7,155 nucleotides of DNA from Oligoflexales bacterium (lineage in GTDB: Bacteria; Bdellovibrionota; Oligoflexia; Oligoflexales; Oligoflexaceae), in NCBI GenBank assembly GCA_015232735.1, contig JADFZC010000128.1:1-7155 (forward strand). Reading direction: 5' to 3'. Positions 1 to 6,107 of the stretch are shown here, one piece after another. Under the pieces are notes generated by a model. That model was not told where the DNA came from. It ran no database searches and saw nothing but the letters and a program-made list of their open reading frames with translations. Positions within the stretch are counted from its first letter, which is position 1; every line of letters begins with the position of its first letter. Position numbers and translations under genes: made by a program.

Positions 1-147
1 TTCTTGATGAATTATTTTGATTTTCCCAAAAAGATATGAAAAAGTGATATGTTGAAGCACGCTCTCCGATGACTAGTACCTGCTGCGGAATCACGCGTAA
101 CCAAGTAAAGCCAAGTATAGAAATGATATCAGAATGGAAGTAAAAAC
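1..147. other. Left edge, no supportable gene
   Basis: This stretch lies downstream of the bactofilin stop codon. On the plus strand one frame is open from the edge to a TGA at 37-39 and could be the last dozen codons of a convergent gene, but that is too little to claim. On the minus strand one frame stays open from about 166 to the edge, with only a GTG at 92-94 as a possible start and no Shine-Dalgarno sequence. I see no strong hairpin with a T-run, so the bactofilin terminator is not identified. Confidence 0.4.
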
Positions 148-651
148 TTAAGTTGCTATCTTTACTTCAGACGGTTTAGGGGTCTTAGATTGAAATCCAG
201 AATCCTTTTCTTTCTCTTCTAAAGGATGGACAACATCTTTTTTATCAAATTTTACCTTCACAACTTCTGTATCTGTCTGAAGATTCATTCTGGAAGTGCC
301 ATTGAACATTGCTCCTTCCTTAATTACCAATATTGGACTTGTGATATCACCCTCAAACCGGCTTGAAGAGCACAACTCGACTCTGCCTTTTGCCTCAATT
401 TTTCCTTCAACCTTGCCCTGTATTATTATTTCTTCAGCTACTATATCAGTATTTACATGAGCCTCTTCTTCGATAATCAAAAGTCCCTCTGATACAATCT
501 CCCCTTCTATTCTTCCACCAATGCGGGTCGAACCTCTACAAAAAAGTTTCCCTTTAAAATGACAGCCACTTGTCAAAATTGTTATAGCACTATCTTTTGC
601 CAAATCAGATTTCTTTTGTTGTTTTACTCCATCATATCCATTTCCGAACAC
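148..651 (-). CDS. Bactofilin (polymer-forming cytoskeletal protein)
   Basis: This encodes a 167-residue bactofilin. Family members polymerise without nucleotides into filaments and commonly scaffold cell-wall enzymes, chromosome-segregation factors or polar structures at the inner face of the membrane. The diagnostic domain covers about residues 22-122. It is a run of short, glycine-spaced beta repeats (FKGKL, IGGRIEGEI, IIQGKVEGKIEAKG, FEGDI) that fold as a right-handed beta-helix, closing with the family-typical LVIKEGAMFNG. The first ~20 residues are polar and the last ~45 are charged and K/E/P-rich, as expected of the disordered tails. There is no membrane segment, so it is a cytoplasmic type that may attach peripherally. 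The start is GTG at 649-651, chosen because AGGGGG sits 6 nt upstream. It diverges from the gene at 773. The family assignment is firm; the process it serves here cannot be read from the neighbours. Confidence 0.95.
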   Translation of the reverse strand: MFGNGYDGVKQQKKSDLAKDSAITILTSGCHFKGKLFCRGSTRIGGRIEGEIVSEGLLIIEEEAHVNTDIVAEEIIIQGKVEGKIEAKGRVELCSSSRFEGDITSPILVIKEGAMFNGTSRMNLQTDTEVVKVKFDKKDVVHPLEEKEKDSGFQSKTPKPSEVKIAT

Positions 652-657
652 AAGCCA

Positions 658-663
658 CCCCCT
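658..663 (-). promoter_or_regulatory. Shine-Dalgarno supporting the bactofilin GTG start
   Basis: On the minus strand AGGGGG is followed by 6 nt (TGGCTT) and then GTG. An in-frame stop lies just upstream, and there is no ATG until well inside the conserved domain, so this site fixes the GTG as the start. Confidence 0.75.
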
Positions 664-720
664 AACTAAAATTTACTACATAAATATTAAGGATTTAATT
701 ACATTCCTAGTCTTAACTTA

Positions 721-729
721 TGGTATACT
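721..729 (+). promoter_or_regulatory. Extended -10 promoter (TGG-TATACT)
   Basis: TG at 721-722, one base, then TATACT at 724-729 gives an extended -10 element with five of six consensus bases. No good -35 is visible 16-18 bp upstream, which the TGn extension can compensate for. The predicted transcript start near 736 leaves a leader of about 37 nt to the ATG at 773. It would also exclude the TTG at 734 as a start. Confidence 0.5.
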
Positions 730-772
730 CATATTGTTCATATTTAACAAAAAAGAATCTTGTGTAAATACT

Positions 773-1513
773 ATGCCTAATTCCAAGCCTAATCCCATTA
801 TATCATTATTTCATTCAATTGTGTTATCAACAGCAAAATTCAGATGGCTACCTTTTGATTACTGGTCCGATCTAGAGGTTTCATTTTTTCATAAAAATAG
901 ATCTCGCTACTCTAATAATTTTTATAAAAATACACATTATTTTTTAAAACCCCCAAAAAAACTCAGGCATCTCCTGCCAAAGAAACAAATTTCCATGTGG
1001 ACTTTAAATGAACTGGATAAAATGAGCCTTCCAATAGGCTGGATAGAATCACTTATTACAACAACTCAATATTCAACTCTTGAAATATATTACTACATAT
1101 CAGAAAATTATAATAATTTTGGATTGGCAATTGATTCACTGTCCCTTTTTGTATCTGCGTCAATAATGCTTACTAAGTGCGACTATATAACTTTAATTGA
1201 AGCGCCAGGTATCAGTCTGATAGAAACTAAAGCTCTTGACCATTGGGGTACCAAAAAAGAAAGAACTGCAATAAACACGACGATAGCAGCACAAAGAAAA
1301 ATAAACAATTTGAAAAAATTCAACGTATTGGAGATCATTCCATCTCAATGGTGGAATCTAGAAAATGGTAAAAAAGATAAGAAAAATCTCAATTACCTTT
1401 CAATGAAAATTGAAAGGATTGAAAAAGAAGAAAATCTAAAGCCTTTCAAGGGAAAAAAAAGAAAAGGTGCAATTTATAAATTATTTATGCCAAAAGAAAA
1501 AAGATCCTTCTAA
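773..1513 (+). CDS. Hypothetical protein, lysine-rich, AT-rich gene
   Basis: I do not recognise this 246-residue protein. It is rich in Lys, Asn, Ile, Tyr and Phe, has no signal peptide or convincing membrane span, and ends in a very basic tail (about residues 215-246). The distal half has a hydrophobic strand ending in a glutamate (YITLIEAP, 138-145), a basic helix-like stretch, then a strand ending in a proline-tryptophan motif (VLEIIPSQWW, 185-194) followed by KKDKK. That order loosely recalls the second half of RuvC-like RNase H-fold nucleases of phages, but no convincing N-terminal catalytic Asp strand is seen at the expected distance, so this is only a guess. A TTG at 734 would add 13 residues. 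ATG 773 is preferred because the extended -10 promoter places transcription starts near 736. No good Shine-Dalgarno precedes either start. It stands alone, divergent from bactofilin, and its base composition looks more AT-rich than its neighbours, which fits an acquired gene. Confidence 0.7.
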   Translation: MPNSKPNPIISLFHSIVLSTAKFRWLPFDYWSDLEVSFFHKNRSRYSNNFYKNTHYFLKPPKKLRHLLPKKQISMWTLNELDKMSLPIGWIESLITTTQYSTLEIYYYISENYNNFGLAIDSLSLFVSASIMLTKCDYITLIEAPGISLIETKALDHWGTKKERTAINTTIAAQRKINNLKKFNVLEIIPSQWWNLENGKKDKKNLNYLSMKIERIEKEENLKPFKGKKRKGAIYKLFMPKEKRSF

Positions 1514-1531
1514 AACTTTAAGAACTTTTTT
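1497..1531. terminator. Possible bidirectional AT-rich terminator
   Basis: AAAAAAG (1497-1503) can pair with CTTTTTT (1525-1531). Inside it TTCT (1508-1511) pairs with AGAA (1521-1524), leaving a 9-nt loop and a 4-nt bulge. The A-run and T-run would serve transcription from either side, which suits the convergent genes here. The stem is weak in G+C, so the call is tentative. Confidence 0.3.
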
Positions 1532-1626
1532 ATCACCAATGCATCGCCTGCACCAGCACCAAACAACCATCCCCGAGAACGGCATGCAATGCTGAAAATG
1601 TAATCACTAAAGCCAATTTTCCCGTT

Positions 1627-1962
1627 TTATTCGGAAGCTTCTTCCTCAGCTCCAGACAAAATCGCTTTTTTTACTTCCTCTTCAGGGAACCATTTCTCAA
1701 GCACCTTAATAATCTCTCTTCCCTGCTTGCCACTAGAAATGTTGAACTTGCTTTGCTGACGATAAACCCCGTTTCGTTTCTGGTACCTCCTAATGGATAC
1801 CTTTGGAGCACTATACTCGCTTGTACGCTTGTTCATTTCTTTAAACAAATACATGATCGTTGTCCAGTTGCCCCTAGTCAATACCGTCTTATCAAGTTCA
1901 TCAATAACGACTTTATCATCCTCTACATACCTAATAGTTAGGTCATCTATATTTTCGGCCAT
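1627..1962 (-). CDS. Conserved small protein of unknown function downstream of rpsI
   Basis: This is a 111-residue soluble protein with no signal or membrane segment. It resembles uncharacterised small proteins I associate with deltaproteobacteria, with conserved-looking blocks TIRYVEDDKVVIDELDK (9-25), NWTTIMYLFKEM (32-43), PKVSIRRYQKRNGVYRQQSKFNISS (53-77) and a C-terminal helix IIKVLEKWFP (84-93). The central block is strongly basic and aromatic and could contact nucleic acid, whereas the last ~20 residues are acidic. The start ATG (1960-1962) is supported by GAGG 7 nt upstream. It lies on the same strand as rplM-rpsI, about 110 nt downstream, with a hairpin terminator between them. Its expression may therefore come partly from readthrough. 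A ribosome- or translation-related role would fit the position but is inference only. Confidence 0.8.
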   Translation of the reverse strand: MAENIDDLTIRYVEDDKVVIDELDKTVLTRGNWTTIMYLFKEMNKRTSEYSAPKVSIRRYQKRNGVYRQQSKFNISSGKQGREIIKVLEKWFPEEEVKKAILSGAEEEASE

Positions 1963-1992
1963 GCTAGAACCTCTTTCAAGATCAACTCAAGC

Positions 1993-2034
1993 AAAATAAA
2001 AATTTGAGATGCACCAAACGCCACATCCCAAATT
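1993..2034 (-). terminator. Rho-independent terminator after rpsI
   Basis: In the minus-strand transcript the arm 2034-2024 pairs with 2011-2001 over 11 positions, including one G-U pair (2028/2007), around a 12-nt loop. The second arm runs straight into TTTTT-A-TTTT. The hairpin begins about 38 nt past the rpsI stop and ends about 30 nt before the next gene on the same strand, so it could also act as an attenuator for that gene. Confidence 0.65.
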
Positions 2035-2071
2035 ATTCAAACTGACCACATAATAACATTGTAAATTGAAA

Positions 2072-2464
2072 CTATCTCTTTGAGAACTGGTATCTGGCCC
2101 TAGCCGCTTTTTGACCATACAATTTACGTTCTTTTTTCCTGGAATCTCGGGTCAATAAGCCAACAGATTTTAAAATAGGCCTCTTTTCAGGATCTACTTC
2201 AGACAATGCTTTTGAAATAGCATGTCTTATTGCGCCAGCTTGACCACTTAAGCCGCCACCAATCACATTGACTTTAATGTCAAATTTATCAACATTATTT
2301 GTCAACTCAAGTGGTTGCATAATCATCATCTTTGAAGTTGCTCTAAGATAATAATCATCCATTGTCCTATTGTTTATTACTATCTTACCCTTGCCAGGCT
2401 TTATCCAGACTCGAGCTATTGCAGTCTTTCTTTTACCTACCGCATGAACTATCTTTGCTGCCAT
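2072..2464 (-). CDS. rpsI: 30S ribosomal protein S9
   Basis: S9 binds the head of the 30S subunit, and its C-terminal tail reaches the P-site tRNA. The 130-residue length is typical. Family marks are [17 protein letters not shown] near the N-terminus, the [19 protein letters not shown] helix region around residues 75-93, the [12 protein letters not shown] segment, and the invariant C-terminal SKR. The ATG overlaps the rplM stop by one base (TAATG), which points to translational coupling. A strong AGGGGAG lies 7 nt upstream inside the end of rplM. The gene pair and order are the near-universal rplM-rpsI operon. A terminator follows. Confidence 0.98.
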   Translation of the reverse strand: MAAKIVHAVGKRKTAIARVWIKPGKGKIVINNRTMDDYYLRATSKMMIMQPLELTNNVDKFDIKVNVIGGGLSGQAGAIRHAISKALSEVDPEKRPILKSVGLLTRDSRKKERKLYGQKAARARYQFSKR

Positions 2465-2922
2465 TATTTTTCTCCCCTACCCGTAAGATTGGTCCTTTCT
2501 ATGACAGGAATTGGTTTTTGTGATTCATGAGGATGCACATCCCCCTCATAAACCTTTAAATTCTTTATTATCTTACGACCTAATTTATTTCCGGGGAGCA
2601 TCCCTTTGACGGCTAAGGAAACAATTCTGTCCGGATATGTACTTCTAAGCTCCTTGGCAGAGGTCGCCTTAATGCCTCCAATGTGATTGCTATGATGATA
2701 GTAGAATTTGTTTTCCCATTTCTGACCAGTCAGTTTCACTTTTCCCGCGTTAATAACGATTACATTATCGCCACAATCTAAATGAGGAACAAAAGAAGGC
2801 TTATGCTTACCTCTCAAGATATATGCGATTTGAGATGCCATTCGTCCTAAAGGTTGATCGGCCGCATCAACAACGTACCACTTTTTTTTAATATCTGTGG
2901 GTTTTATTTTATGAGTTTTCAT
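2464..2922 (-). CDS. rplM: 50S ribosomal protein L13
   Basis: L13 is an early-assembly protein of the large subunit that binds 23S rRNA. The protein has 152 residues against roughly 142 in E. coli; the difference lies mostly in a short N-terminal lead ([14 protein letters not shown]) and a polar C-terminal extension. Conserved blocks include [17 protein letters not shown], the [22 protein letters not shown] region, the HHSNHIGG segment and the signature [20 protein letters not shown], followed by HPHESQKP. The ATG at 2920-2922 has AGGGG and GGAG sequences just upstream. The gene is driven by a clear promoter at 2964-2992 with a leader of about 35 nt. It ends in TAATG with rpsI. Confidence 0.98.
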   Translation of the reverse strand: MKTHKIKPTDIKKKWYVVDAADQPLGRMASQIAYILRGKHKPSFVPHLDCGDNVIVINAGKVKLTGQKWENKFYYHHSNHIGGIKATSAKELRSTYPDRIVSLAVKGMLPGNKLGRKIIKNLKVYEGDVHPHESQKPIPVIERTNLTGRGEK

Positions 2923-2963
2923 TAACCCCTACTCCAATTACAAAATACGCTTCAGAGCTGCGG

Positions 2964-2992
2964 ACTATATATGTTATATCCAAACAGGTCAA
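2964..2992 (-). promoter_or_regulatory. Sigma-70 promoter of rplM-rpsI
   Basis: On the minus strand TTGACC (2992-2987), a 17-bp spacer and TATAGT (2969-2964) match the consensus at five of six positions in each hexamer. Transcription should start near 2957, about 35 nt ahead of the rplM ATG. The -35 hexamer overlaps one arm of the palindrome at 2988-3004. Confidence 0.75.
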
Positions 2993-3004
2993 CAACTTGT
3001 TGAC
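2988..3004. repeat. Perfect palindrome overlapping the rplM -35
   Basis: GTCAACAACTTGTTGAC is a perfect 8-bp inverted repeat around one central base. It covers most of the -35 hexamer of the rplM promoter and extends upstream, the position expected of an operator. It is not followed by a T-run on either strand, so it is not an intrinsic terminator. Confidence 0.55.
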
Positions 3005-3271
3005 ACTTCCCGAAGCAAAATCCTATTAATAAAAAAATCCTCTTAACTTACAGCATATTACAAAACTTATTAAGATTTCATCTAATAGCGCTGCAAACCC
3101 ACTTTGAAAACCATAAAAGGCAACCCGTTGTAAATTATCCACAGCTGCAAAGACCGCCAATACCCCCTGCCAATTTTCAAATATCAAGTTAATTGCGTTT
3201 TTAAATGAAACTCTTCTCAATCCAAGATTTCTACAACAAAACTTATACTCAAGTCCAACCTCTTTCAAAGT
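3005..3271. other. Stretch between glycosyltransferase and rplM promoter, with a doubtful 80-codon ORF
   Basis: A minus-strand frame is open from a TTG at 3266-3268 to a stop at 3026-3028 (80 codons). It would start 3 nt after the preceding glycosyltransferase stop. Against it: there is no Shine-Dalgarno, no internal ATG, and the peptide, hydrophobic and Cys- and Phe-containing, matches nothing I recognise. It might be a remnant of a former gene or chance. No convincing terminator for the glycosyltransferase operon is visible here, apart from T-runs without a stable stem near 3030-3040. Confidence 0.25.
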
Positions 3272-4480
3272 TCAATGAATAAATAGTTTTTCCTTTTCAA
3301 TATTAACCAATTTTTCCCATACATCGAATGGAATATATTTGGCGCCATCACCGGATGAACTCTGATTTATCACCTCATGGTAAATGCTTAGAATATTTCT
3401 GGCAACCCTGTACCAATTAAACTTTCGGACCTGCATCAACCCCTCTTTGCTTAGATGTATTCTAAGATCCTTATCCAAGATAACCCTTGCCAGTGTGTCG
3501 GCCAACTGATCCCTATCATATGGACTTACCATCAATGCTGCTGTCCCTACAACTTCAGGAATGGATGATGTGTTTGAGGTTACTACAGGCACACCGCTTG
3601 CCATCGCTTCAAGCGGAGGAAGACCGAATCCTTCATAAAGGCTGGGATAGGCCACAACAGTTGCATTTCGATAATATTCCCTAAGACTTTTATCATTTAC
3701 AAAGCCTTTAAATATCACATCGTCTTTAAATTTCTTTATTTTTAGTCTTACTTCTGCAAATAACGGATTCTCGCCACCTATTAACACCAGCTTTGTTTTG
3801 ATCTCCGGGTTGTCACTGCGCAACTTTTCATACGCCTCAATCAAAATTGGTATATTTTTTCTTGGTTCCAAAGACCCTACATATAGAATGTAACCTTCCT
3901 TTGGAAACGAAATCTCCTGACTCGAATCCTTATTAACAGCATGGCCAGTAAAAATCTGATCTACAGCCCAATAAACAAGACTTACCTTGCCAGAATCCAC
4001 TCTGCAAAACTGTAAAAGATCGTTTCTGGAATTATTGCTGTTAGTAATAATTCTTGTTGCCTTCCGTGCCAATCTTGGGATCACAATATTATAAACTGTA
4101 TGAAACAGATAACTATACCACTGGGGATTGACAACAAAACAAAGGTCATGAATGTGAACAATAGATGGACCTTTGTAAAATAATGGTGCCATATTCGCTG
4201 GTGAATGGAGAATATCCACCTTATGGCTTCGAGCGAGCTTTGGAAGTGTATACTGTTCCCAAAGATGATTCCTAAAATGACCTCCTTTCTTCAGAGGATA
4301 GGTCACAACTTTTACATTTGGATAATTCCAATCCGGATTCGAAGTTTGAGACTCTCCCGTGAAGAGAAAATAGTCGTTATTTCTGTCTATTTCAACTAAT
4401 GTTTTCACTAAATTATATGCCGCCCTCTGAACCCCTGTCTGTTTTGCAACCAAGAAGCGGCCATTTATTCCGATCCTCAC
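3272..4480 (-). CDS. Glycosyltransferase family 4 (GT-B fold)
   Basis: This is a 402-residue retaining glycosyltransferase that should move a sugar from a nucleotide-activated donor to a growing surface glycan on the cytoplasmic side of the membrane. The N-terminal Rossmann-like domain opens with [10 protein letters not shown] and a glycine loop TGVQR (15-19), and has HIHDL (109-113). The C-terminal donor-binding domain begins with the strand [12 protein letters not shown] (198-209) and carries the E-x7-E motif (E283 and E291 in [11 protein letters not shown]), followed by GVPVV and SSIPEVVG. It resembles mannosyl- or rhamnosyl-transferases of O-antigen clusters, but donor and acceptor cannot be read from the sequence. 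A tail beyond residue ~370 extends past the fold. The start is GTG in a GTGA overlap with the upstream glycosyltransferase stop; GGAGG lies 10 nt upstream. No signal peptide or membrane span is visible. Confidence 0.93.
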   Translation of the reverse strand: MRIGINGRFLVAKQTGVQRAAYNLVKTLVEIDRNNDYFLFTGESQTSNPDWNYPNVKVVTYPLKKGGHFRNHLWEQYTLPKLARSHKVDILHSPANMAPLFYKGPSIVHIHDLCFVVNPQWYSYLFHTVYNIVIPRLARKATRIITNSNNSRNDLLQFCRVDSGKVSLVYWAVDQIFTGHAVNKDSSQEISFPKEGYILYVGSLEPRKNIPILIEAYEKLRSDNPEIKTKLVLIGGENPLFAEVRLKIKKFKDDVIFKGFVNDKSLREYYRNATVVAYPSLYEGFGLPPLEAMASGVPVVTSNTSSIPEVVGTAALMVSPYDRDQLADTLARVILDKDLRIHLSKEGLMQVRKFNWYRVARNILSIYHEVINQSSSGDGAKYIPFDVWEKLVNIEKEKLFIH

Positions 4481-5607
4481 AGCAATGCATCCTCCATCCT
4501 CATGCCAACTTCTGCCTTATATCCCCTTTCATAAATAGCCAAAGTTTGTTTAGCCATAGTCTCCCATGAAAAGCGTTTTGCATGAGTCAGTCCTTTTTCG
4601 ATCAAGCTGGCACGAAGTTCTTTGTCATTGATTCCAACTTCGAGTGCCCTGGCTATTGCCTTAAAGTCATATGGATTGGCAAAAATTGCATTTTGGCCAA
4701 CCACCTCGGGAAGGCTTGAAGATCTGGCAACCACAACAGGAGTTCCACAAGACAGTGCTTCAAGTGGCGGCAAACCAAATCCCTCATACGTGGAAGGATA
4801 AACAAACAGCTCTGTCATGGAATATACTGCGGGCAAATGCTCCTCCTCAATAAATTTTGAAAAGTAGAGAAGGTGTTTCTTGCCATAATTCTCTGCAATA
4901 CGTATCAGATTTCGATCAACTGGACATGCAAGAACTAGTGGGATATCCAAATTGGAATAACAAAAAGCCCTAACCAGCTGATGAACATTCTTATGAGGTT
5001 TGTTGTTTGAGACACATAAGATAAAACGCGATGAAAGACCATATATTTCACGAACATATGCCAATTGCTTTTCATCAGTTATCGGTCTGTATTCATCTGA
5101 TACACCATTATAGGTAACGAAAACTTTCTCTATTGAAAGTCCCAAAGTCCGGACAATCTCCTGTTTACTGAAATTACTAACTGTCAGTACATACTCCGAC
5201 CGCTTAATACTCCCTCTTACAATCACCTGATAATAAAACTGATGAAACGGGGTATAAAATTGAGGGAGGACCATATGATTCAAGTCATGTATCGTCATTA
5301 TCATTCTGCATGGTACTATGAATGGAGCAACAAATGATGGAGCATGAAAAAGATCCGCATTAAGACTCTTCAATATTTTTGGAATCTCCCATTGTTCCCT
5401 TAAACTGATCCAATCCGATCTTACAACGACAGAATGCATATGATCGGGCCAATTCATCTCCAATATTGGAGAAATCGAACAGACGAGCATATAAATGTCA
5501 TGTTCCTGACCGATAACTTTTAAACAATTTAGCAGATGGAATACATATCTGGCAATACCGTGCATGCTTCCCGGTTTAATCATCCTGGCATCTATGGCAA
5601 TCCTCAA
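4477..5607 (-). CDS. Glycosyltransferase family 4 (GT-B fold)
   Basis: This 376-residue protein is the first of two adjacent GT4 enzymes, probably acting in sequence on the same polysaccharide or O-antigen repeat. It opens with MRIAIDARMI and the loop MHGIAR (15-20), has TIHDLNH (105-111), the interdomain strand ILCVSNNKPHKN (196-207), and the catalytic E-x7-E motif (E275, E283) followed by GTPVV and SSLPEVVG. Its layout parallels the next gene closely, even in the EQWEIPK/EQYTLPK segment, which suggests an old duplication, although the two have clearly diverged. The start is TTG (5605-5607), supported by AAGGGG 7 nt upstream and by MRIAIDAR matching the normal N-terminus of the family; the next ATG would remove the first strand. 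The TTG overlaps the stop of a 29-codon ORF (TTGA). Donor sugar is unknown. Confidence 0.93.
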   Translation of the reverse strand: MRIAIDARMIKPGSMHGIARYVFHLLNCLKVIGQEHDIYMLVCSISPILEMNWPDHMHSVVVRSDWISLREQWEIPKILKSLNADLFHAPSFVAPFIVPCRMIMTIHDLNHMVLPQFYTPFHQFYYQVIVRGSIKRSEYVLTVSNFSKQEIVRTLGLSIEKVFVTYNGVSDEYRPITDEKQLAYVREIYGLSSRFILCVSNNKPHKNVHQLVRAFCYSNLDIPLVLACPVDRNLIRIAENYGKKHLLYFSKFIEEEHLPAVYSMTELFVYPSTYEGFGLPPLEALSCGTPVVVARSSSLPEVVGQNAIFANPYDFKAIARALEVGINDKELRASLIEKGLTHAKRFSWETMAKQTLAIYERGYKAEVGMRMEDALL

Positions 5608-5693
5608 TCTTTTACCCCTTCAAGTTTATGACTCATCCAAGAAATCATTTCTCTGTTCAGCATGATTGCCGATAATATCACTCCAAAAGCCAT
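5604..5693 (-). CDS. Small ORF coupled to glycosyltransferase, possible small membrane peptide
   Basis: A 29-codon ORF runs from an ATG at 5691-5693 to a TGA that overlaps the TTG start of the glycosyltransferase (TTGA). The peptide begins with a hydrophobic stretch, MAFGVILSAIML, and ends polar and basic, SHKLEGVKD. The same frame stays open 13 codons further upstream to a TGA, without another standard start; those codons read like a continuation of a hydrophobic segment (KYLLGLEL). It may be a genuine small membrane peptide translated to deliver ribosomes to the glycosyltransferase, or the surviving 3' end of a decayed membrane protein gene. A weak GAG lies 5 nt before the ATG. Length is too short to decide; the coupled junction, repeated at the next gene, is the main support. 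Confidence 0.4.
   Translation of the reverse strand: MAFGVILSAIMLNREMISWMSHKLEGVKD
5615..5620 (-). promoter_or_regulatory. Shine-Dalgarno deciding the TTG start
   Basis: AAGGGG on the minus strand, 7 nt before TTG at 5605-5607. It sits inside the last codons of the mini-ORF. It makes the TTG a better start than any internal ATG of the glycosyltransferase. Confidence 0.75.
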
Positions 5694-5708
5694 TAACTCT
5701 AAACCTAA

Positions 5709-5736
5709 AAGATACTTTCTTCTAGGTATGTTTCAA
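5709..5736 (-). promoter_or_regulatory. Weak candidate promoter for the glycosyltransferase operon
   Basis: TTGAAA (5736-5731), a 16-bp spacer and TATCTT (5714-5709) on the minus strand. The predicted start near 5702 would give the mini-ORF only a ~9-nt leader and the glycosyltransferase about 95 nt. AT-rich DNA produces such matches easily. Confidence 0.25.
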
Positions 5737-5761
5737 AGAATTATTTTTTTGCTTCAATAAG

Positions 5762-5779
5762 TCGCAATATATATAGCGA
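5762..5779. repeat. Near-palindrome TCGC-N10-GCGA
   Basis: TCGCAATATATATAGCGA is an 18-bp inverted repeat with one mismatched pair. Its GC-containing tips stand out from the AT-rich surroundings. It could be an operator or a cruciform-prone site. Confidence 0.4.
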
Positions 5780-5853
5780 TATAAAAAATATAAATTTCAA
5801 TTCAACAATGACTGTATTTATTATTCAAAAATGTTTTTTTTTGATCTGAACCC

Positions 5854-5869
5854 AGCTACCTAAAGACAT
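5854..5869 (+). repeat. Imperfect direct repeat, copy 1
   Basis: AGCTACCTAAAGACAT matches AGCTCCCTAAAAACAT at 5945-5960 at 14 of 16 positions, 91 bp apart. The last bases overlap the left arm of the inverted repeat that starts at 5861. This could mark binding sites of a regulator. Confidence 0.4.
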
Positions 5870-5912
5870 ATATTTTTCTGGCAAATTCAATATTCCCTAT
5901 AATATGTCTTTA
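5861..5912. repeat. 11-bp perfect inverted repeat
   Basis: TAAAGACATAT (5861-5871) and ATATGTCTTTA (5902-5912) are perfect inverted copies separated by 30 nt. There is no T-run right after either arm, so it is more like a pair of operator half-sites or a leader/sRNA stem than a terminator. Confidence 0.5.
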
Positions 5913-5944
5913 TATTAACGCATCTTAGCTTTAGAAAGTGATTT

Positions 5945-5960
5945 AGCTCCCTAAAAACAT
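5945..5960 (+). repeat. Imperfect direct repeat, copy 2
   Basis: AGCTCCCTAAAAACAT, differing from the copy at 5854-5869 at two positions. It lies about 75-90 bp upstream of the candidate -35 of the CNB-fold gene, a position compatible with activator or repressor binding. Confidence 0.4.
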
Positions 5961-6034
5961 TATTTATTTAACAGACAAATTACCAGAGAATCTTATCATA
6001 ATAATCACAACATAATTAAACCGAGTGTAAAAGT

Positions 6035-6063
6035 TTTATCGCACAATATTTTTATGTTATAAT
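6035..6063 (+). promoter_or_regulatory. Candidate promoter for the CNB-fold gene
   Basis: A perfect TATAAT (6058-6063) is preceded after 17 bp by TTTATC (6035-6040), a weak -35. Transcription would start near 6070, leaving a leader of about 38 nt to the ATG at 6108. The weak -35 suggests help from an activator or simply reliance on the strong -10. Confidence 0.5.
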
Positions 6064-6107
6064 TATGTATACCAATTTAACAACTTGACAATATAAGACT
6101 AATTTTT

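Larger units (their letters stand above)
5694..6107. other. AT-rich divergent intergenic region
   Basis: About 410 bases between the glycosyltransferase operon (minus) and the CNB-fold gene (plus), with no ORF of gene-like quality on either strand. It holds an 18-bp near-palindrome (5762-5779), an 11-bp inverted repeat (5861-5912), a 16-bp imperfect direct repeat (5854-5869 and 5945-5960) and candidate promoters at both ends. It is long enough for a small RNA, but I see no T-tailed hairpin that would prove one. Confidence 0.5.

Noticed and set aside
1..166. Minus-strand open frame from inside the bactofilin end to the left edge
   Set aside because: Its only usable start is a GTG at 92-94, with no ribosome-binding site. 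The part upstream overlaps bactofilin, and the length to the edge is too short to judge.
734..772. TTG start that would add 13 residues to the plus-strand orphan protein
   Set aside because: It falls at or before the transcription start predicted from TGG-TATACT, and no Shine-Dalgarno precedes it. ATG 773 is preferred, though the longer form is not excluded.
1753..1999. Two plus-strand ORFs opposite the small conserved gene
   Set aside because: They are antisense shadows of a gene with a good start, Shine-Dalgarno and protein-like sequence.
3029..3071. Possible terminator for the glycosyltransferase operon
   Set aside because: There is a T-run on the minus strand, but the preceding stem has only five A/T-rich pairs, so it is not convincing.
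3487..3684. Plus-strand ORF inside the second glycosyltransferase
   Set aside because: Antisense shadow of the catalytic E-x7-E region, with no independent support.
4205..4853. Plus-strand ORFs opposite the glycosyltransferases (4205-4399 and 4671-4853)
   Set aside because: Antisense shadows of confidently identified genes.
6085..6090. Perfect TTGACA upstream of the CNB-fold gene as a -35
   Set aside because: A matching -10 would fall at the start codon itself, so it cannot drive a transcript with a leader for this gene. The TATAAT at 6058-6063 is a better candidate.
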